Shown here in pieces: positions 26,075-36,138 of a stretch of 64,000 nucleotides of DNA. The notes under the pieces were generated by a model that saw nothing but the letters and a program-made list of their open reading frames with translations, was not told where the DNA came from and did not search any database. Source of the DNA: Natronobacterium haloterrestre (GTDB lineage Archaea; Halobacteriota; Halobacteria; Halobacteriales; Natrialbaceae); the NCBI RefSeq assembly GCF_900112205.1, contig NZ_FOKW01000003.1, forward strand, positions 248,001-312,000, written 5' to 3'. Within the stretch, counting starts at the first letter, position 1, and each line of letters opens with the position of its first letter. The position numbers and the translations under genes are program-made.

Positions 26075-26653
26075 CTAGAGGTCTCGCTGGCGCCCCTTCG
26101 GCACCATCGACCGCAACTCCCCGTGGACGTACAGGCCGATCCCGAGCGGCTCGAGGGCGTCCCGGTCGACGGGTTCACCGTCGCCACTCCGTTCGTCCTC
26201 CGCCCCGACTTCGACCCCGACCTCGTGGGCCGCGATCAGGTACCCCCAGTCGCCGTCCCACTCGAGTTCCTGGTCCTCGCCGGCGGCGAACCGCCGGGCG
26301 CGCTCGCGGTCGAGTTCGATCACGCACGCCTCGGCGTGGCGGCCGAACCGCTGGGCGAAGTCCGTGGTCGGCTTCCAGTGTTCCTGGCGGGTCCGCAGGC
26401 AGGTCATCCCCATCGCCTCGATCTCGACCGGCGTCGGTGCCTCGCCGCCGTAGATCCAGATCTTGCCCGCGCCCTTCTCCCAGAACGTGTGCCCGTCGAA
26501 GGTCTCCGGCGGGATCGCGAACCGGTCCGCGAAGTACTCGAGGACCTCCTCGCGGCTGACCCGGCCCTCGACGGTGCGATCGGCGGGCGTTTCGGGGAGT
26601 CGATCGAACCGCTGGCCGTCGTTTTTCTCGAGTTCGTCGGGTCCGTCGCTCAT
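26075..26653 (-). CDS. Partner protein of the NSUN methyltransferase (putative RNA-binding)
   Basis: A 192-residue soluble protein whose ATG overlaps the stop of the RNA m5C methyltransferase gene by four bases (ATGA), so the two are translationally coupled. It contains FWEKGAGKIWIYGGEAPTPV and ALEPLGIGLYVHGELRSM; the latter resembles the segment seen in PUA-like RNA-binding tails of NOL1/NOP2/Sun proteins. I infer that it supplies the substrate-recognition part that is fused to the enzyme in other lineages. Confidence 0.72.
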   Translation of the reverse strand: MSDGPDELEKNDGQRFDRLPETPADRTVEGRVSREEVLEYFADRFAIPPETFDGHTFWEKGAGKIWIYGGEAPTPVEIEAMGMTCLRTRQEHWKPTTDFAQRFGRHAEACVIELDRERARRFAAGEDQELEWDGDWGYLIAAHEVGVEVGAEDERSGDGEPVDRDALEPLGIGLYVHGELRSMVPKGRQRDL

Positions 26654-27558
26654 GCTGTCACCTCCAGTTTCGCCACGAAGAACCCGCCCGTGTCGTTGTG
26701 GTGCGGGTAGATCCTGGCCGCCCGCTCGAGGCTCTCGTCGAACTCCTGGCCGTCCCACTCGGTGAGTCCGGGCGCGTGCTCGAGACCGAGGTCGAACTCG
26801 AGGACGCGACAGTCCTCCTCCTCGAGGACGTGCTGGACGACCGCCTCGTTCTCCTCGGGGGCGAAGGTACACGTCGAGTAGACGACGGTGCCGCCCGCCG
26901 TCGTGGCCTGGACGGCCCGTCGGAGGATGCCCTTCTGGATGCCCGAGACGGAGGCGATGTGGTCCTCCGACCAGTTCTCGAGGGCGTCGGGGTTCTTCCG
27001 GATCGTCCCCTCGCAGGAACAGGGCGCATCGACCAGCGCGCGGTCGAACTCGTCGAACGAGAACGGCGAGAGCGAGTAGTTGCGCGCGTCGGCGTTGGTC
27101 ACGGCGAGGTTCGTCGCTCCCAGCCGTTCGGCGTTAAATCGGAGCGCCGAAATCCGTCCCAGGTTGCTGTCGTTGGCGACCACGGTCCCCTCGTCGTCCA
27201 TCAGCGCCGCGATCTGGGTCGCCTTCCCGCCAGGGGCGGCGCAGGCGTCCCAGACGCGCTCGCCGGGTTGGGGATCGAGGACGACCGGCGGGACGGCCGA
27301 GACTTCCTCCTGGCCGTGGGTGAAGCCGTGGAACGAGGCCCAGGTTGCCCCCGGCGAATCCGTCTCGAGGCGCAACACCCGCGGGTTCCAGTCGGCCTGA
27401 TCGAACTCGACGCCGTCCTCCTCGAGGGTGGCGGTCGCTCGCTCGACCGAGGTCTTGATGGTATTGACGCGGACGGCGGTTCCAAGCGGCCGCCGACAGG
27501 CCGCCAGAAACGCCTCGAAGTCGTCGACGATCGGTCGATACCGCTCGAGTGGCTCCAT
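26650..27558 (-). CDS. NOL1/NOP2/Sun-family RNA m5C methyltransferase
   Basis: A 302-residue SAM-dependent enzyme that methylates cytosine C5 in rRNA or tRNA. Motif I is WDACAAPGGKATQIA (about residues 107-121), motif IV is DAPCSCEGTIRKNP (about 185-198) and motif VI is VVYSTCTFAPEENE (about 240). The two catalytic cysteines are in PCS and STC. The ATG at 27558 begins the family's short N-terminal domain (MEPLERYRPIVDDFEAFL). Target RNA is undetermined. Confidence 0.9.
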   Translation of the reverse strand: MEPLERYRPIVDDFEAFLAACRRPLGTAVRVNTIKTSVERATATLEEDGVEFDQADWNPRVLRLETDSPGATWASFHGFTHGQEEVSAVPPVVLDPQPGERVWDACAAPGGKATQIAALMDDEGTVVANDSNLGRISALRFNAERLGATNLAVTNADARNYSLSPFSFDEFDRALVDAPCSCEGTIRKNPDALENWSEDHIASVSGIQKGILRRAVQATTAGGTVVYSTCTFAPEENEAVVQHVLEEEDCRVLEFDLGLEHAPGLTEWDGQEFDESLERAARIYPHHNDTGGFFVAKLEVTA

Positions 27559-27779
27559 CGGGTGGCGGTTCGCGGGGACGGCGCTTGTGGGTTTCGAAGG
27601 CTCGCGCCGCGGCGTCGGCCGCGAAACGGGACCGACTCGAGGATTGCCGGGACTCCGTATCGGTTGTCGGCGACGGAACGACGGCGTATTGCCCTCCAGC
27701 ATCGATTTCGTCGTCCGATCGCCATCAAAAACACTTCCAACGAATTTTTTATTCCTCGTTTCGTTCCGGCCGACGAGAA

Positions 27780-29156
27780 ATGACTACGGAGACGGACGCT
27801 CGAGACGTCGTGGTCGTCGGCGGCGGAACCGCCGGCTGTTTCGCGGCGGCGACCGCGGCCCGTGACGGACTCGACGTCGTCCTCCTCGAGCGGAAAACCG
27901 AGGCGGAAGCCGGCCACATCGCCTGCGGGGACGGTATCAAGGGAAAGAGTACCTTCCCGGACGTGATCGACCGCGAACGACTCAAGGAGGAGTCGTTCAC
28001 GAACCGCTCGATCACCCGCGGCATCTTCGAGAACCCGCAGACGGGCGAGACCCTCGAGATCCCCTTCGGCGAGTCAGGGGCCGTCGTCGACCGATGGCAG
28101 TACGGCCGGGTTCTGCTCGACGAGACCGAGCGCGCCGGCGCGGAGATCCACTACGAGACCGTGGTCAACGACGTGATCCAGCCCGACGAGCGCGTCGAGG
28201 GCGTCGTCGCCGTCCGTGACGGCGACCCGATCGAGTACGAGGCCGAGGTCGTCGTCGACGCCGCGGGCGCGCTGTCGGTGCTGCAGGATCGGGCCGACCT
28301 GACGGGTTCGACGTTCGATACTAACATCGACTACTCGCAGTTCTGTTCGGCCTACCGGGAGGTACTCGAGGTGCCAGAGCCAGTCGACTGGTCGGACGCG
28401 CTCGTGTTCAAGCCGACCGAAGAGCTCGGATACCTGTGGTATTTCCCGCGCTCGGCGACGGAGATCAACGCCGGGCTGGGGTTCCAGATGAGCGAGGAGC
28501 CGATGCACCTCGTCGACGCGCTGCGGGCGGACCTGACGAACCGCGCGGAGTTTGCCGACGCGACGGTGACGGACAAACTCGGCGCGGCACTGCCGACGCG
28601 CCGTCCCCTCGACTCTGCCGTCCATCCCGGATTCGTCGCGGTCGGCGACGCCGCAGCCCACGTCAACCCCTGTACCGGCGGCGGCATCCCGGGCGCGGCG
28701 GAGGCCGGCCACTGGGCCGCCGAGGTCGCCGCGGAAGCCATCGCCGACGGCGACGTGAGCGAGGCCGCCCTGTGGCCGTACAACGAGCGCGTCCAGACCG
28801 GCTTCGGGAAACGGTTCGCCGCGATGGACTGTTACAACATCTTCGGGACCGCCCACGACCTCGAGGAACTGGTCTCCGTCGTCACCGCCATCCCCGGCCA
28901 GCAACTGATCGACGCGATCGGCAAAACCGGGACCGCCGAGATGGACCTGGGGCTCAAACTCAAGACCCTGCTCCGGACGGTCGGCCACTGGGACGTGATC
29001 TACGAACTGTACAGGGTCCAGCGGACCGCCACCTCGCTCAAGGACGTCTACGACAGCTACCCCTCGAGTCCCGACGGGTTCGACGCCTGGCAGGCGGAAC
29101 GCGATTCCGTGATGGATCGCCTCTACGAGATCACGGACGCGGCGCCGAAGTACTGA
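27780..29156 (+). CDS. Geranylgeranyl reductase family protein
   Basis: A 458-residue FAD-dependent reductase that saturates isoprenoid chains of archaeal lipids. The FAD-binding motif is VVVGGGTAGCFAAATAARDG (about residues 11-30), followed by LLERK. GDAAAHVNPCTGGGIPGAAEAG (about 289-310) is the second FAD motif with the conserved PCTGGGI. The ATG at 27780 follows a T-rich TATA-like element (27745-27752). It is divergent from the NSUN gene. Digeranylgeranylglycerophospholipid reductase is the likely identity, but haloarchaea carry several paralogues. Confidence 0.88.
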   Translation: MTTETDARDVVVVGGGTAGCFAAATAARDGLDVVLLERKTEAEAGHIACGDGIKGKSTFPDVIDRERLKEESFTNRSITRGIFENPQTGETLEIPFGESGAVVDRWQYGRVLLDETERAGAEIHYETVVNDVIQPDERVEGVVAVRDGDPIEYEAEVVVDAAGALSVLQDRADLTGSTFDTNIDYSQFCSAYREVLEVPEPVDWSDALVFKPTEELGYLWYFPRSATEINAGLGFQMSEEPMHLVDALRADLTNRAEFADATVTDKLGAALPTRRPLDSAVHPGFVAVGDAAAHVNPCTGGGIPGAAEAGHWAAEVAAEAIADGDVSEAALWPYNERVQTGFGKRFAAMDCYNIFGTAHDLEELVSVVTAIPGQQLIDAIGKTGTAEMDLGLKLKTLLRTVGHWDVIYELYRVQRTATSLKDVYDSYPSSPDGFDAWQAERDSVMDRLYEITDAAPKY

Positions 29157-29228
29157 CGGCGCGCGGCGTTTCGGCCGCGGTAAAATATCAGGGACGCTTA
29201 TACCCCACGGGACCGACGGGCCGATACC

Positions 29229-30749
29229 GTGTCACACGAGAGGCCCCTCACGGCGCTGTCAGCGACCGAACTCGCCGACCGGATCCGACGACGCGAGATC
29301 ACTGCAACCGAGGCCGTCGACGCCCACCTCGAGCGCATCCGCGAACGCGACGCCGAGATCAACGCGTTCGTGACTGTCACCGGGGAGCGGGCGCTCGAGG
29401 CCGCCGCGGCGGCCGATCGGGTCCTCGAACGTGGCGAGGCACGAAGGGCCTCGGGGCCTCGAGCGGGGAGCGAAGCGACCCGTGAGACCGGCGAGGCCGT
29501 CGGCCCGCTGCACGGCGTGCCCATCGCGCTGAAGGACCTCGGCGGGCTGAAAGAGGGAGTTCGGCACACGTTCGGTTCGGCGCTGTTCGCCGACCACGTC
29601 GCGGACCGGACGGCGACGATCGTCGAGCGACTCGAGGACGCGGGCGCGATCGTCCTCGGGAAGACGAACACGCCGGCGTTCGGCCACAAGGGAACGACCG
29701 TCAACGACGTCGTCGGTCCGACGGCGTCGCCGATCGACACCGACCTGAACGCCGGGGGCTCCTCGGGCGGGTCGGCCGCGGCCGTCGCGGCCGGGATGGT
29801 CCCGATCGCGACCGGCAGCGACGCCGGCGGCTCGATCCGCATCCCGGCCGCCTGCTGTGGCGTCTACGGCCTGAAGCCCACGTTCGGGCTGGTCCCCGAC
29901 GACGGCCGGCCGAGCGCGTTCGGGCGGTCGACCCACAACGTCACGAAGGGGTCCCTGACCAGAAGCGTCGAGGACGCCGCGCTGGCGCTGTCGATGATGG
30001 CCGGTCCCGACCCCGCCGATCCGCGAAGCGTCCCCGTCGACGTCGATCCGTTCGCCGCCCTCGAGCGCCCGGCGTCGGAGCTCCGGATCGCCTACAGCCC
30101 CGACCTCGAGGCGTTCCCCGTCGAGGACGACGTCCGGGCCGTCGTCGAGGACGCTCTCGGGGCGTTCGAGGCCGCGGGCGCGACGGTCGAGGAGGTGCGG
30201 GTCGATCACGGTTACTCGATGGGCGAGTTGGGGGAGGCCGTCGAGCCGACGTTCACGACCGCGATGCTTCGAGCAGCGACGATGCTCGAGGAGTCCGCCG
30301 GGATCGACCTCCGGGAGCACGAGGACGAGGTGCCGGACAGCCTCCTCGAGATGATCCGGACCGGCGAGGGGTACGGTCCCGCCGACCTCGCGCGGACCGA
30401 ACCCGTCAGGACGGACGTCTTCGACGCCGTCCAGGACGTGCTCGGGGAGTACGACGTCCTCGTGACGCCGACGCTCTCGCGGGTCGGCGTCGGCCTCCGC
30501 GAGGACCCCGGCGTCGACGCCTGGGACTGGTCGCTCGCGTGGCCGTTCAACTGGACCGGCCACCCGGCCGCCTCCGCACCCGCCGGCCTGACGGAGCGGG
30601 GCCACCCCGTCGGCATCCAGCTCGTCGGTCGCCGGTTCGAGGACGGAACGGTGCTCGCGGCGAGTGCCGCCCTCGAGCGGGAACGACCGTGGGACCGGCT
30701 GTACGGATTCGAGGGCCGAGCCGGGGAGGGCGGCGACGAACGGGAGTAA
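29229..30749 (+). CDS. Amidase signature enzyme
   Basis: A 506-residue amidase-signature hydrolase. The Ser-cisSer-Lys triad is visible: Lys102 in IALKDLGG, and the [14 protein letters not shown] (about 177-190) to [13 protein letters not shown] (about 198-210) stretch with both serines. It starts with GTG at 29229. An Arg/Gly-rich insert (around residues 66-88) precedes the [10 protein letters not shown] block. It could be GatA-like, but no gatB/gatC is adjacent, so a catabolic or arylamide amidase is more likely. Confidence 0.85.
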   Translation: MSHERPLTALSATELADRIRRREITATEAVDAHLERIRERDAEINAFVTVTGERALEAAAAADRVLERGEARRASGPRAGSEATRETGEAVGPLHGVPIALKDLGGLKEGVRHTFGSALFADHVADRTATIVERLEDAGAIVLGKTNTPAFGHKGTTVNDVVGPTASPIDTDLNAGGSSGGSAAAVAAGMVPIATGSDAGGSIRIPAACCGVYGLKPTFGLVPDDGRPSAFGRSTHNVTKGSLTRSVEDAALALSMMAGPDPADPRSVPVDVDPFAALERPASELRIAYSPDLEAFPVEDDVRAVVEDALGAFEAAGATVEEVRVDHGYSMGELGEAVEPTFTTAMLRAATMLEESAGIDLREHEDEVPDSLLEMIRTGEGYGPADLARTEPVRTDVFDAVQDVLGEYDVLVTPTLSRVGVGLREDPGVDAWDWSLAWPFNWTGHPAASAPAGLTERGHPVGIQLVGRRFEDGTVLAASAALERERPWDRLYGFEGRAGEGGDERE

Positions 30750-30815
30750 TCCCGAAATACCGTCTCGCTGTCCGCAACCCAAACCCACTTTCCTCCCCTC
30801 TCCCTTCGTTCGAAC

Positions 30816-31655
<840 letters not shown>

Positions 31656-31763
31656 CGGACGACGGCGGGAGCGGATAATATCGTCTTACCGTCGGTTGAG
31701 TAACCTGTAGGCGACGCTGAAAAAGAAGGAAAGTTTACGGTACGCCGGTATTTTAGGTTGGGT

Positions 31764-32534
31764 ATGTCCACCCGCACGCGGAGCCGTGGCGGTGGTGGGA
31801 TAGTCGGTGCGGTTAAGACCGACTTACGGCGGTTACACGGGGCCTGGATGGAACTCGTCTTTCCCAGGCAGCGTGGCCGCGGCCACTCCGTCATGGGCAG
31901 ATGGGAACCGGAAACGCTGCCACAGAAGATCGCCTACTACGCCTGGAGCGCGCTCGGCACGATCGGTCTCCTCGTTCTGTATCCGCTGACGGTCGTCGGC
32001 CTCGCCACCCGCTACTACGCGGCGAAACTCGACTCGACCCGAACCCGCCTGGGTATCGTCGGCGTGACCGTGGTCGCGCTGGTCGGCTGGGGGCTGCTGA
32101 CGCTCGCCTGGGGCGTGATGTCCTACATGGAACAGATCGACATCCCGATCGCGTCGGTGGTCGCCGTCGCGGCGGCAAGCGGCGTTGCAGTCGTCTCGAC
32201 TGCACTCGCCGCGGCCTGTGCGAAGTTCGGCGGCCGGTGGCTCACCGTCCTCCTTGCCTATCCCTTCGCGATGACCTCGCTGTTCCTGCCGCCGGTCGTC
32301 GCCGCCCTGGTGACGCCGGCCCTGGAACCGCACGTCCTCGAGCCAAGCTACGCCTTCGCCGTCTGGCTGCTCGAGAACCCGCTGTCGATCGGCGGGATCA
32401 ACGAGTTCCTCTGGGCGAACTTCGAACTCGAGGGCGCAGCCTACGCGGGGATGTGGGTCGGCATCTCGTTCCCGCTGGGTTGGTTCCTCGGAATCGTCGT
32501 CGCGCTGGCGAACCTGGTTCGTCCCTCCGAGTAG
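31764..32534 (+). CDS. Polytopic membrane protein, unknown function
   Basis: A 256-residue protein with a basic N-terminal 60 residues and about five hydrophobic helices (for example ALGTIGLLVLYPLTVVGLA and LGIVGVTVVALVGWGLLTLAW). The sequence between helices is short and polar. I do not recognise a family. The ATG at 31764 was taken rather than the TTG at 31758, which would add only two residues. Confidence 0.75.
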   Translation: MSTRTRSRGGGGIVGAVKTDLRRLHGAWMELVFPRQRGRGHSVMGRWEPETLPQKIAYYAWSALGTIGLLVLYPLTVVGLATRYYAAKLDSTRTRLGIVGVTVVALVGWGLLTLAWGVMSYMEQIDIPIASVVAVAAASGVAVVSTALAAACAKFGGRWLTVLLAYPFAMTSLFLPPVVAALVTPALEPHVLEPSYAFAVWLLENPLSIGGINEFLWANFELEGAAYAGMWVGISFPLGWFLGIVVALANLVRPSE

Positions 32535-32568
32535 GACACGCCGACGAACCGGCCCCCGGTTTCGGGAA

Positions 32569-32576
32569 ACATAAGG
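32569..32576 (+). promoter_or_regulatory. TATA-like element for the gene at 32599
   Basis: AACATAAG lies 23-30 bases before the ATG, suiting a leaderless transcript. Confidence 0.45.
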
Positions 32577-32598
32577 GAAGCTACTCCTAACCTTGCGT

Positions 32599-32790
32599 AT
32601 GGACTTCGACCTGAAGACCACCGCAGGCGTCTTTGTCGCGATCGTTGCGCTCGGCACCCTCGGTCTGATCGGGGCACCGATGATGACCACCGAAACCATC
32701 CTGATGATGGTCACGCCGTCGATGGCCGTCTTCGGCCTCGTCATGCTCGCACTCGGTGTCAAACACGGCGAGTACCGCGCAACGAACTGA
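32599..32790 (+). CDS. Two-helix small membrane protein
   Basis: A 63-residue protein with two hydrophobic helices (TTAGVFVAIVALGTLGLIGA and MVTPSMAVFGLVMLALGV) joined by MMTTETILM, and a short polar tail. It looks like a common haloarchaeal small membrane protein. Function is unknown. It runs convergent with the transducer gene. Confidence 0.72.
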   Translation: MDFDLKTTAGVFVAIVALGTLGLIGAPMMTTETILMMVTPSMAVFGLVMLALGVKHGEYRATN

Positions 32791-32864
32791 GAAAGCCGGT
32801 AGAATCGACCCCTGACCGTCCTCGAGCGCGTGAACTGCGTGTTCGAGTCCGAGACGCCGATCGA

Positions 32865-34796
32865 CTACGCTTCTCGATCGCCGCTCGAGTTCGAGAGTTT
32901 CCGAACGTTCTCCGCGAGTTCCTCGACCGCAGCCTCCTGTTGTTCCGTCTCGTCGACGATCTCCTGGGTCGTTTCCCGCACGGCGTCCGAACTCGAGCGG
33001 AGGTCCTCGACGGTGGCCGCGACCTCCTCGACGGTCGTCGCCTGGTCGTCGTTGGCGTCGGCGACCTCCTCGATGCCGGTCGCGGCGGACTCGGCCTGTC
33101 TGGAGATTTCCCGGAACGACTCGAGGGCGTTCTCGATCTCGGCGTCGACGTCCTCGATCCGCTCGCGGGCGGTTTCGACCCCGTCGACCGTCTCGTCGGC
33201 CTGTTCGCGGACGAGCTGGATCTGGTCTGCGATCTCCTCGGTGTAATCTTGGGTCTCCGTGGCGAGGTTCTTCACCTCGTTGGCCACGACGGCGAAGCTC
33301 GCGCCCGTCTCGTCGGCCTTGGCCGCCTCGATGTTGGCGTTGATCGCCAGCAGGTTGGTCTGGTCGGCGATGTCGTCGATCAGTTCGACGACGGCGTCGA
33401 TCTCCTCCATGTACTCGTCGAGTTGCTCGACGGTCTCGAACAGGTCCTCGCTGGTTTCGACCAGTTCGTCGGTCACCTCGCGGGCATCCTCGCCGGCCTC
33501 GACGCCGCTGTCGGCCTCCTCGAGTGCGTCCTCGGCCGCCTCGACGACCCCGTCGGAGGAGGCGGCGACCTCCTCCATCGTCGCCGAGAAGTCGCTGATC
33601 TCGTCTGCGACCGCCTCCAGGGAGTCGTTCTGGTCGGCGACCTGCTCGTCGATGCGGTACGCCGACTCGGCGGCGCGCTCGATCGACCCCTCGAGATCCC
33701 GCGTGCGGTCGTCGACGCGTTCGACCAGTGACTGGAAGTTTTCGGCCATCTCATTGACGTCGTCAGTCAGCTCCAGCAGCGCCGGATTGACGACGTCGTG
33801 CTCGTCCTCGAAGGTCGCGCGGGCCGAGAGGTCGCCCTCGCCGATCCGTCCGAGCGTGTCGGTCACCTCGCCGATCAGTTCCGTGACGGCCCGCTCGTGG
33901 AGGATCTCCTCGCTGCGGTCCTCGACGAGTTCCAGGACGGCCTCGAGGTCGCCGTCCTCGTCGAACAGCGCCATTGCGAGAAACGAGATGTGCGTCTCCC
34001 GGCCCTGCTTGTCCTTGGTGACGCTCGTGTCCTCGTAGACGATCCGGTCGGCGTAGCCGTACTCCTCGTCGACGCGCTCGACGTCCCAGTGGTCTTCCGC
34101 GTCGCGCGGGTTCTCGGCCACCTTGTCGACGAGGCTCCGGTGGCGACGGCCGTCGGTGTACGTGGCCGCAGCGATGGTCTCCCGGTTGTCCTCCCCGAGA
34201 AACTCCCGGTGGCCCTCGTCCAGCCCGAGCAGGCGATTGAGGGGGTCGTTGTACGCCAGTACGGTGTGATCGTCGGCGATGAGAAACGCCGGGTAGGGGA
34301 TCGCCTCGAAGACGTCCGCGAGCGGAACCTCGCTTTCGACGCCCTCGTCGGCGAACGCGTCGGCCGCCACCTGCAGATCGACCAGCGTCGCCCGGAGCCC
34401 GGCACGGAGCGCCTCGCGTGCCTCCGACGGCGAGGCGCCCGCCTCGAGCGCGTCGAACGCCTCGTCGACGAGGTCGTCGACGACCGCCCCGTAGCTGGCG
34501 ACGAATTCCGAGGGCGAGGCCCCCTGACTCGCCTGCGCCCCGACGACGTCGGCGACCTGCCGTTCGCGATCGGCCCCCGCCTCGGACTCGAGCACCGACG
34601 AGAGGAGCGCGGCCTGGTCGGCGGCCGCGTCCGCCCCGATCGAACTCGAGTACGCCGACTCGACGTCGTCGGTTCCGATCTCGAGTTCCGGTTCTCCATC
34701 CGGCGCGACTGCATCGAACTGCCGCTTTGCATCCCCGCCGTACCCTACTGCTCGCCTCGCGCTATCGATCCGCGTGTCGGCGATTCGTTCAGCCAT
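32865..34796 (-). CDS. Soluble methyl-accepting transducer with PAS domain
   Basis: A 643-residue chemotaxis-type transducer without membrane helices. An N-terminal helical domain (1-160) is followed by a PAS domain (about 163-310; [23 protein letters not shown]), a HAMP-like stretch (about 310-370) and a long coiled coil. The signalling tip is [15 protein letters not shown] (about 500), the part that contacts CheW/CheA. It would sense a cytoplasmic cue such as redox state or energy level. No other che genes are near. A TATA box (34817-34826) lies 21-30 bases before the ATG. Confidence 0.88.
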   Translation of the reverse strand: MAERIADTRIDSARRAVGYGGDAKRQFDAVAPDGEPELEIGTDDVESAYSSSIGADAAADQAALLSSVLESEAGADRERQVADVVGAQASQGASPSEFVASYGAVVDDLVDEAFDALEAGASPSEAREALRAGLRATLVDLQVAADAFADEGVESEVPLADVFEAIPYPAFLIADDHTVLAYNDPLNRLLGLDEGHREFLGEDNRETIAAATYTDGRRHRSLVDKVAENPRDAEDHWDVERVDEEYGYADRIVYEDTSVTKDKQGRETHISFLAMALFDEDGDLEAVLELVEDRSEEILHERAVTELIGEVTDTLGRIGEGDLSARATFEDEHDVVNPALLELTDDVNEMAENFQSLVERVDDRTRDLEGSIERAAESAYRIDEQVADQNDSLEAVADEISDFSATMEEVAASSDGVVEAAEDALEEADSGVEAGEDAREVTDELVETSEDLFETVEQLDEYMEEIDAVVELIDDIADQTNLLAINANIEAAKADETGASFAVVANEVKNLATETQDYTEEIADQIQLVREQADETVDGVETARERIEDVDAEIENALESFREISRQAESAATGIEEVADANDDQATTVEEVAATVEDLRSSSDAVRETTQEIVDETEQQEAAVEELAENVRKLSNSSGDREA

Positions 34797-34816
34797 ACCA
34801 GGGAATCACACGGATC

Positions 34817-34826
34817 GATATTATAG
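34817..34826 (-). promoter_or_regulatory. TATA box of the transducer gene
   Basis: CTATAATATC on the minus strand, 21-30 bases before the ATG at 34796. Confidence 0.6.
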
Positions 34827-34950
34827 CCGCAGGCCGACATGTAAACCCGTTCGGGCGCGTCGCTTCGGCCCCGTTACCTCTCTCGCCTCGCGGGGCCGCC
34901 ACAACGGGGAAGAAACGGGCAATGCTGAGTGCCCCGACCGGGAGAATAGA

Positions 34951-34970
34951 ACTGAACTGAACTGAACTGG
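34951..34970. repeat. Pentanucleotide repeat ACTGA x4
   Basis: Four 5-base units (the last ACTGG) lie in the noncoding gap between the transducer gene and the PAPS-reductase-family gene. Confidence 0.75.
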
Positions 34971-35005
34971 CTGGACTGGTCGAAACCGCCCGCGTTTCGG
35001 TTACC

Positions 35006-35977
35006 TCACATGTAGCCGAGGTCGCGCAGTCGCTCCATGAGGTCCTCCTTGTCCTGGGCGCGACCCGCACGCTCGGTCGTCCCCTCGAGGTCCTGGAGCC
35101 AGGCGGGGTCCTCGTCGCTTTTCTCCGTACTGACTTCGCTGCCGAGCGAGCGGAAGCCGGCGAAGTACTTCGGCGAGATCGGGATATCCTCCTGGGTGAC
35201 GCCCTCGGGGAGGTCGTCGTCGGCCTCCGGGACGTAGCCCTCCTCGGGGAACTCGTCGACGGTGTCCGGGACGACGAAGTTCCAGAAGGCGTCCCAGACG
35301 GCGGCCTCGTCGAACTGGAGGATGGGCTGAACCCGGTCGTGGGGCGGGTAGATGTCGGGATCGTGGCGCGGCGAGAAGAACGTCTCGTCGGCGCGGGCCT
35401 CCTGTTCGTCCCACCGAACGCCCGAGATGACGCCGTCGATGTCGTACTCCTCTAAGGCGTCGTTGAGCGCGACCGTCTTCAGCAGGTGGTTGCCGACGTA
35501 GGTGTCGAGCAGGAACGGGAACGTGTCCTCCTCGTACTCGAGGATCTCGCGGACGTGGTGGCGGTTGTGATCGGATAGCTCCGAGATGTCGATCTCGTCG
35601 CCGGGCTCGAGGCCGTGTTCGTCGACGTATCCGCCGACGTCCTCGTTGCGCGCGTAGATGACCTCGAGGTCCCACTCGTCGGCCCAGTGGTCGACGAAGT
35701 CGTGGATCCCGTCGAAGTGCTGGTAGTGGTCGATGAAGACCGCCGGGGGAACCTCGAGGTCGAACCGGTCCGCGACCTCCTTGATGAAGTACAGCGTGAG
35801 CGTCGAATCCTTGCCACCGGTCCACATGACCGCGGGGTTCTCGTACTCCTCCAGTCCCTCCCTGGTGACCTCGATGGCCTTCTCGATCTTGTCCTGGATA
35901 TGCGGATAGTCCTCCGGGTCTTCGCCGTCGCCCTCGTCGTAGTCGACGTCGACGTACTCGGGGAAGTTCTCTGACAT
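35006..35977 (-). CDS. PAPS-reductase-family (PP-loop) protein
   Basis: A 323-residue protein of the phosphoadenosine phosphosulfate reductase / PP-loop ATPase superfamily. The PP motif is MWTGGKDSTLTLYFIKEV (about residues 50-67), and ISGVRWDEQEARADETFFSP (about 180) is the second conserved segment. Members act in sulfate reduction, thiolation or adenylation; the cysteine needed for classical PAPS reduction is not evident, so a sulfur-transfer or nucleotide-binding role is possible. The start at 35977 follows a palindrome and a TATA-like element. Confidence 0.8.
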   Translation of the reverse strand: MSENFPEYVDVDYDEGDGEDPEDYPHIQDKIEKAIEVTREGLEEYENPAVMWTGGKDSTLTLYFIKEVADRFDLEVPPAVFIDHYQHFDGIHDFVDHWADEWDLEVIYARNEDVGGYVDEHGLEPGDEIDISELSDHNRHHVREILEYEEDTFPFLLDTYVGNHLLKTVALNDALEEYDIDGVISGVRWDEQEARADETFFSPRHDPDIYPPHDRVQPILQFDEAAVWDAFWNFVVPDTVDEFPEEGYVPEADDDLPEGVTQEDIPISPKYFAGFRSLGSEVSTEKSDEDPAWLQDLEGTTERAGRAQDKEDLMERLRDLGYM

Positions 35978-35980
35978 CGT

Positions 35981-35998
35981 GTAATTAGATATAATTAC
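35981..35998. promoter_or_regulatory. Candidate operator GTAATTA-n4-TAATTAC
   Basis: A perfect inverted repeat with seven-base arms and a four-base spacer. It lies 4-21 bases before the ATG of the PAPS-reductase-family gene and between it and a TATA-like TTTTACC (36002-36008). A protein bound here would block the transcription start. Confidence 0.55.
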
Positions 35999-36001
35999 CA
36001 C

Positions 36002-36008
36002 GGTAAAA
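36002..36008 (-). promoter_or_regulatory. TATA-like element of the PAPS-reductase-family gene
   Basis: TTTTACC on the minus strand, 25-31 bases before the ATG at 35977; would place the transcript start at or near the ATG. Confidence 0.4.
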
Positions 36009-36082
36009 CCCTTTTGGGGACCGGAAACCTCTGTCGGAAGCCTGGGACGGGAGAGCCGCCGGTACGGGCACGATTTTCCGCC

Positions 36083-36136
36083 GACCCCGCTGATCCCGTC
36101 GATCCCGCCGACCCCGCCGACCCCGCCGATCCCGTC
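36083..36136. repeat. Six tandem 9-mers (GAYCCCGYC) after the epimerase gene
   Basis: Six 9-base units with only T/C variation between them. They begin two bases beyond the stop of the UDP-GlcNAc 2-epimerase gene and lie in the upstream region of the PAPS-reductase-family gene. Noncoding. Confidence 0.8.
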
Positions 36137-36138
36137 GC

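Noticed and set aside
36083-36136. CRISPR-like array
   Set aside because: The units are 9 bases long without spacers; it is a simple tandem repeat. No direct repeats with regular unique spacers were seen anywhere in the window.
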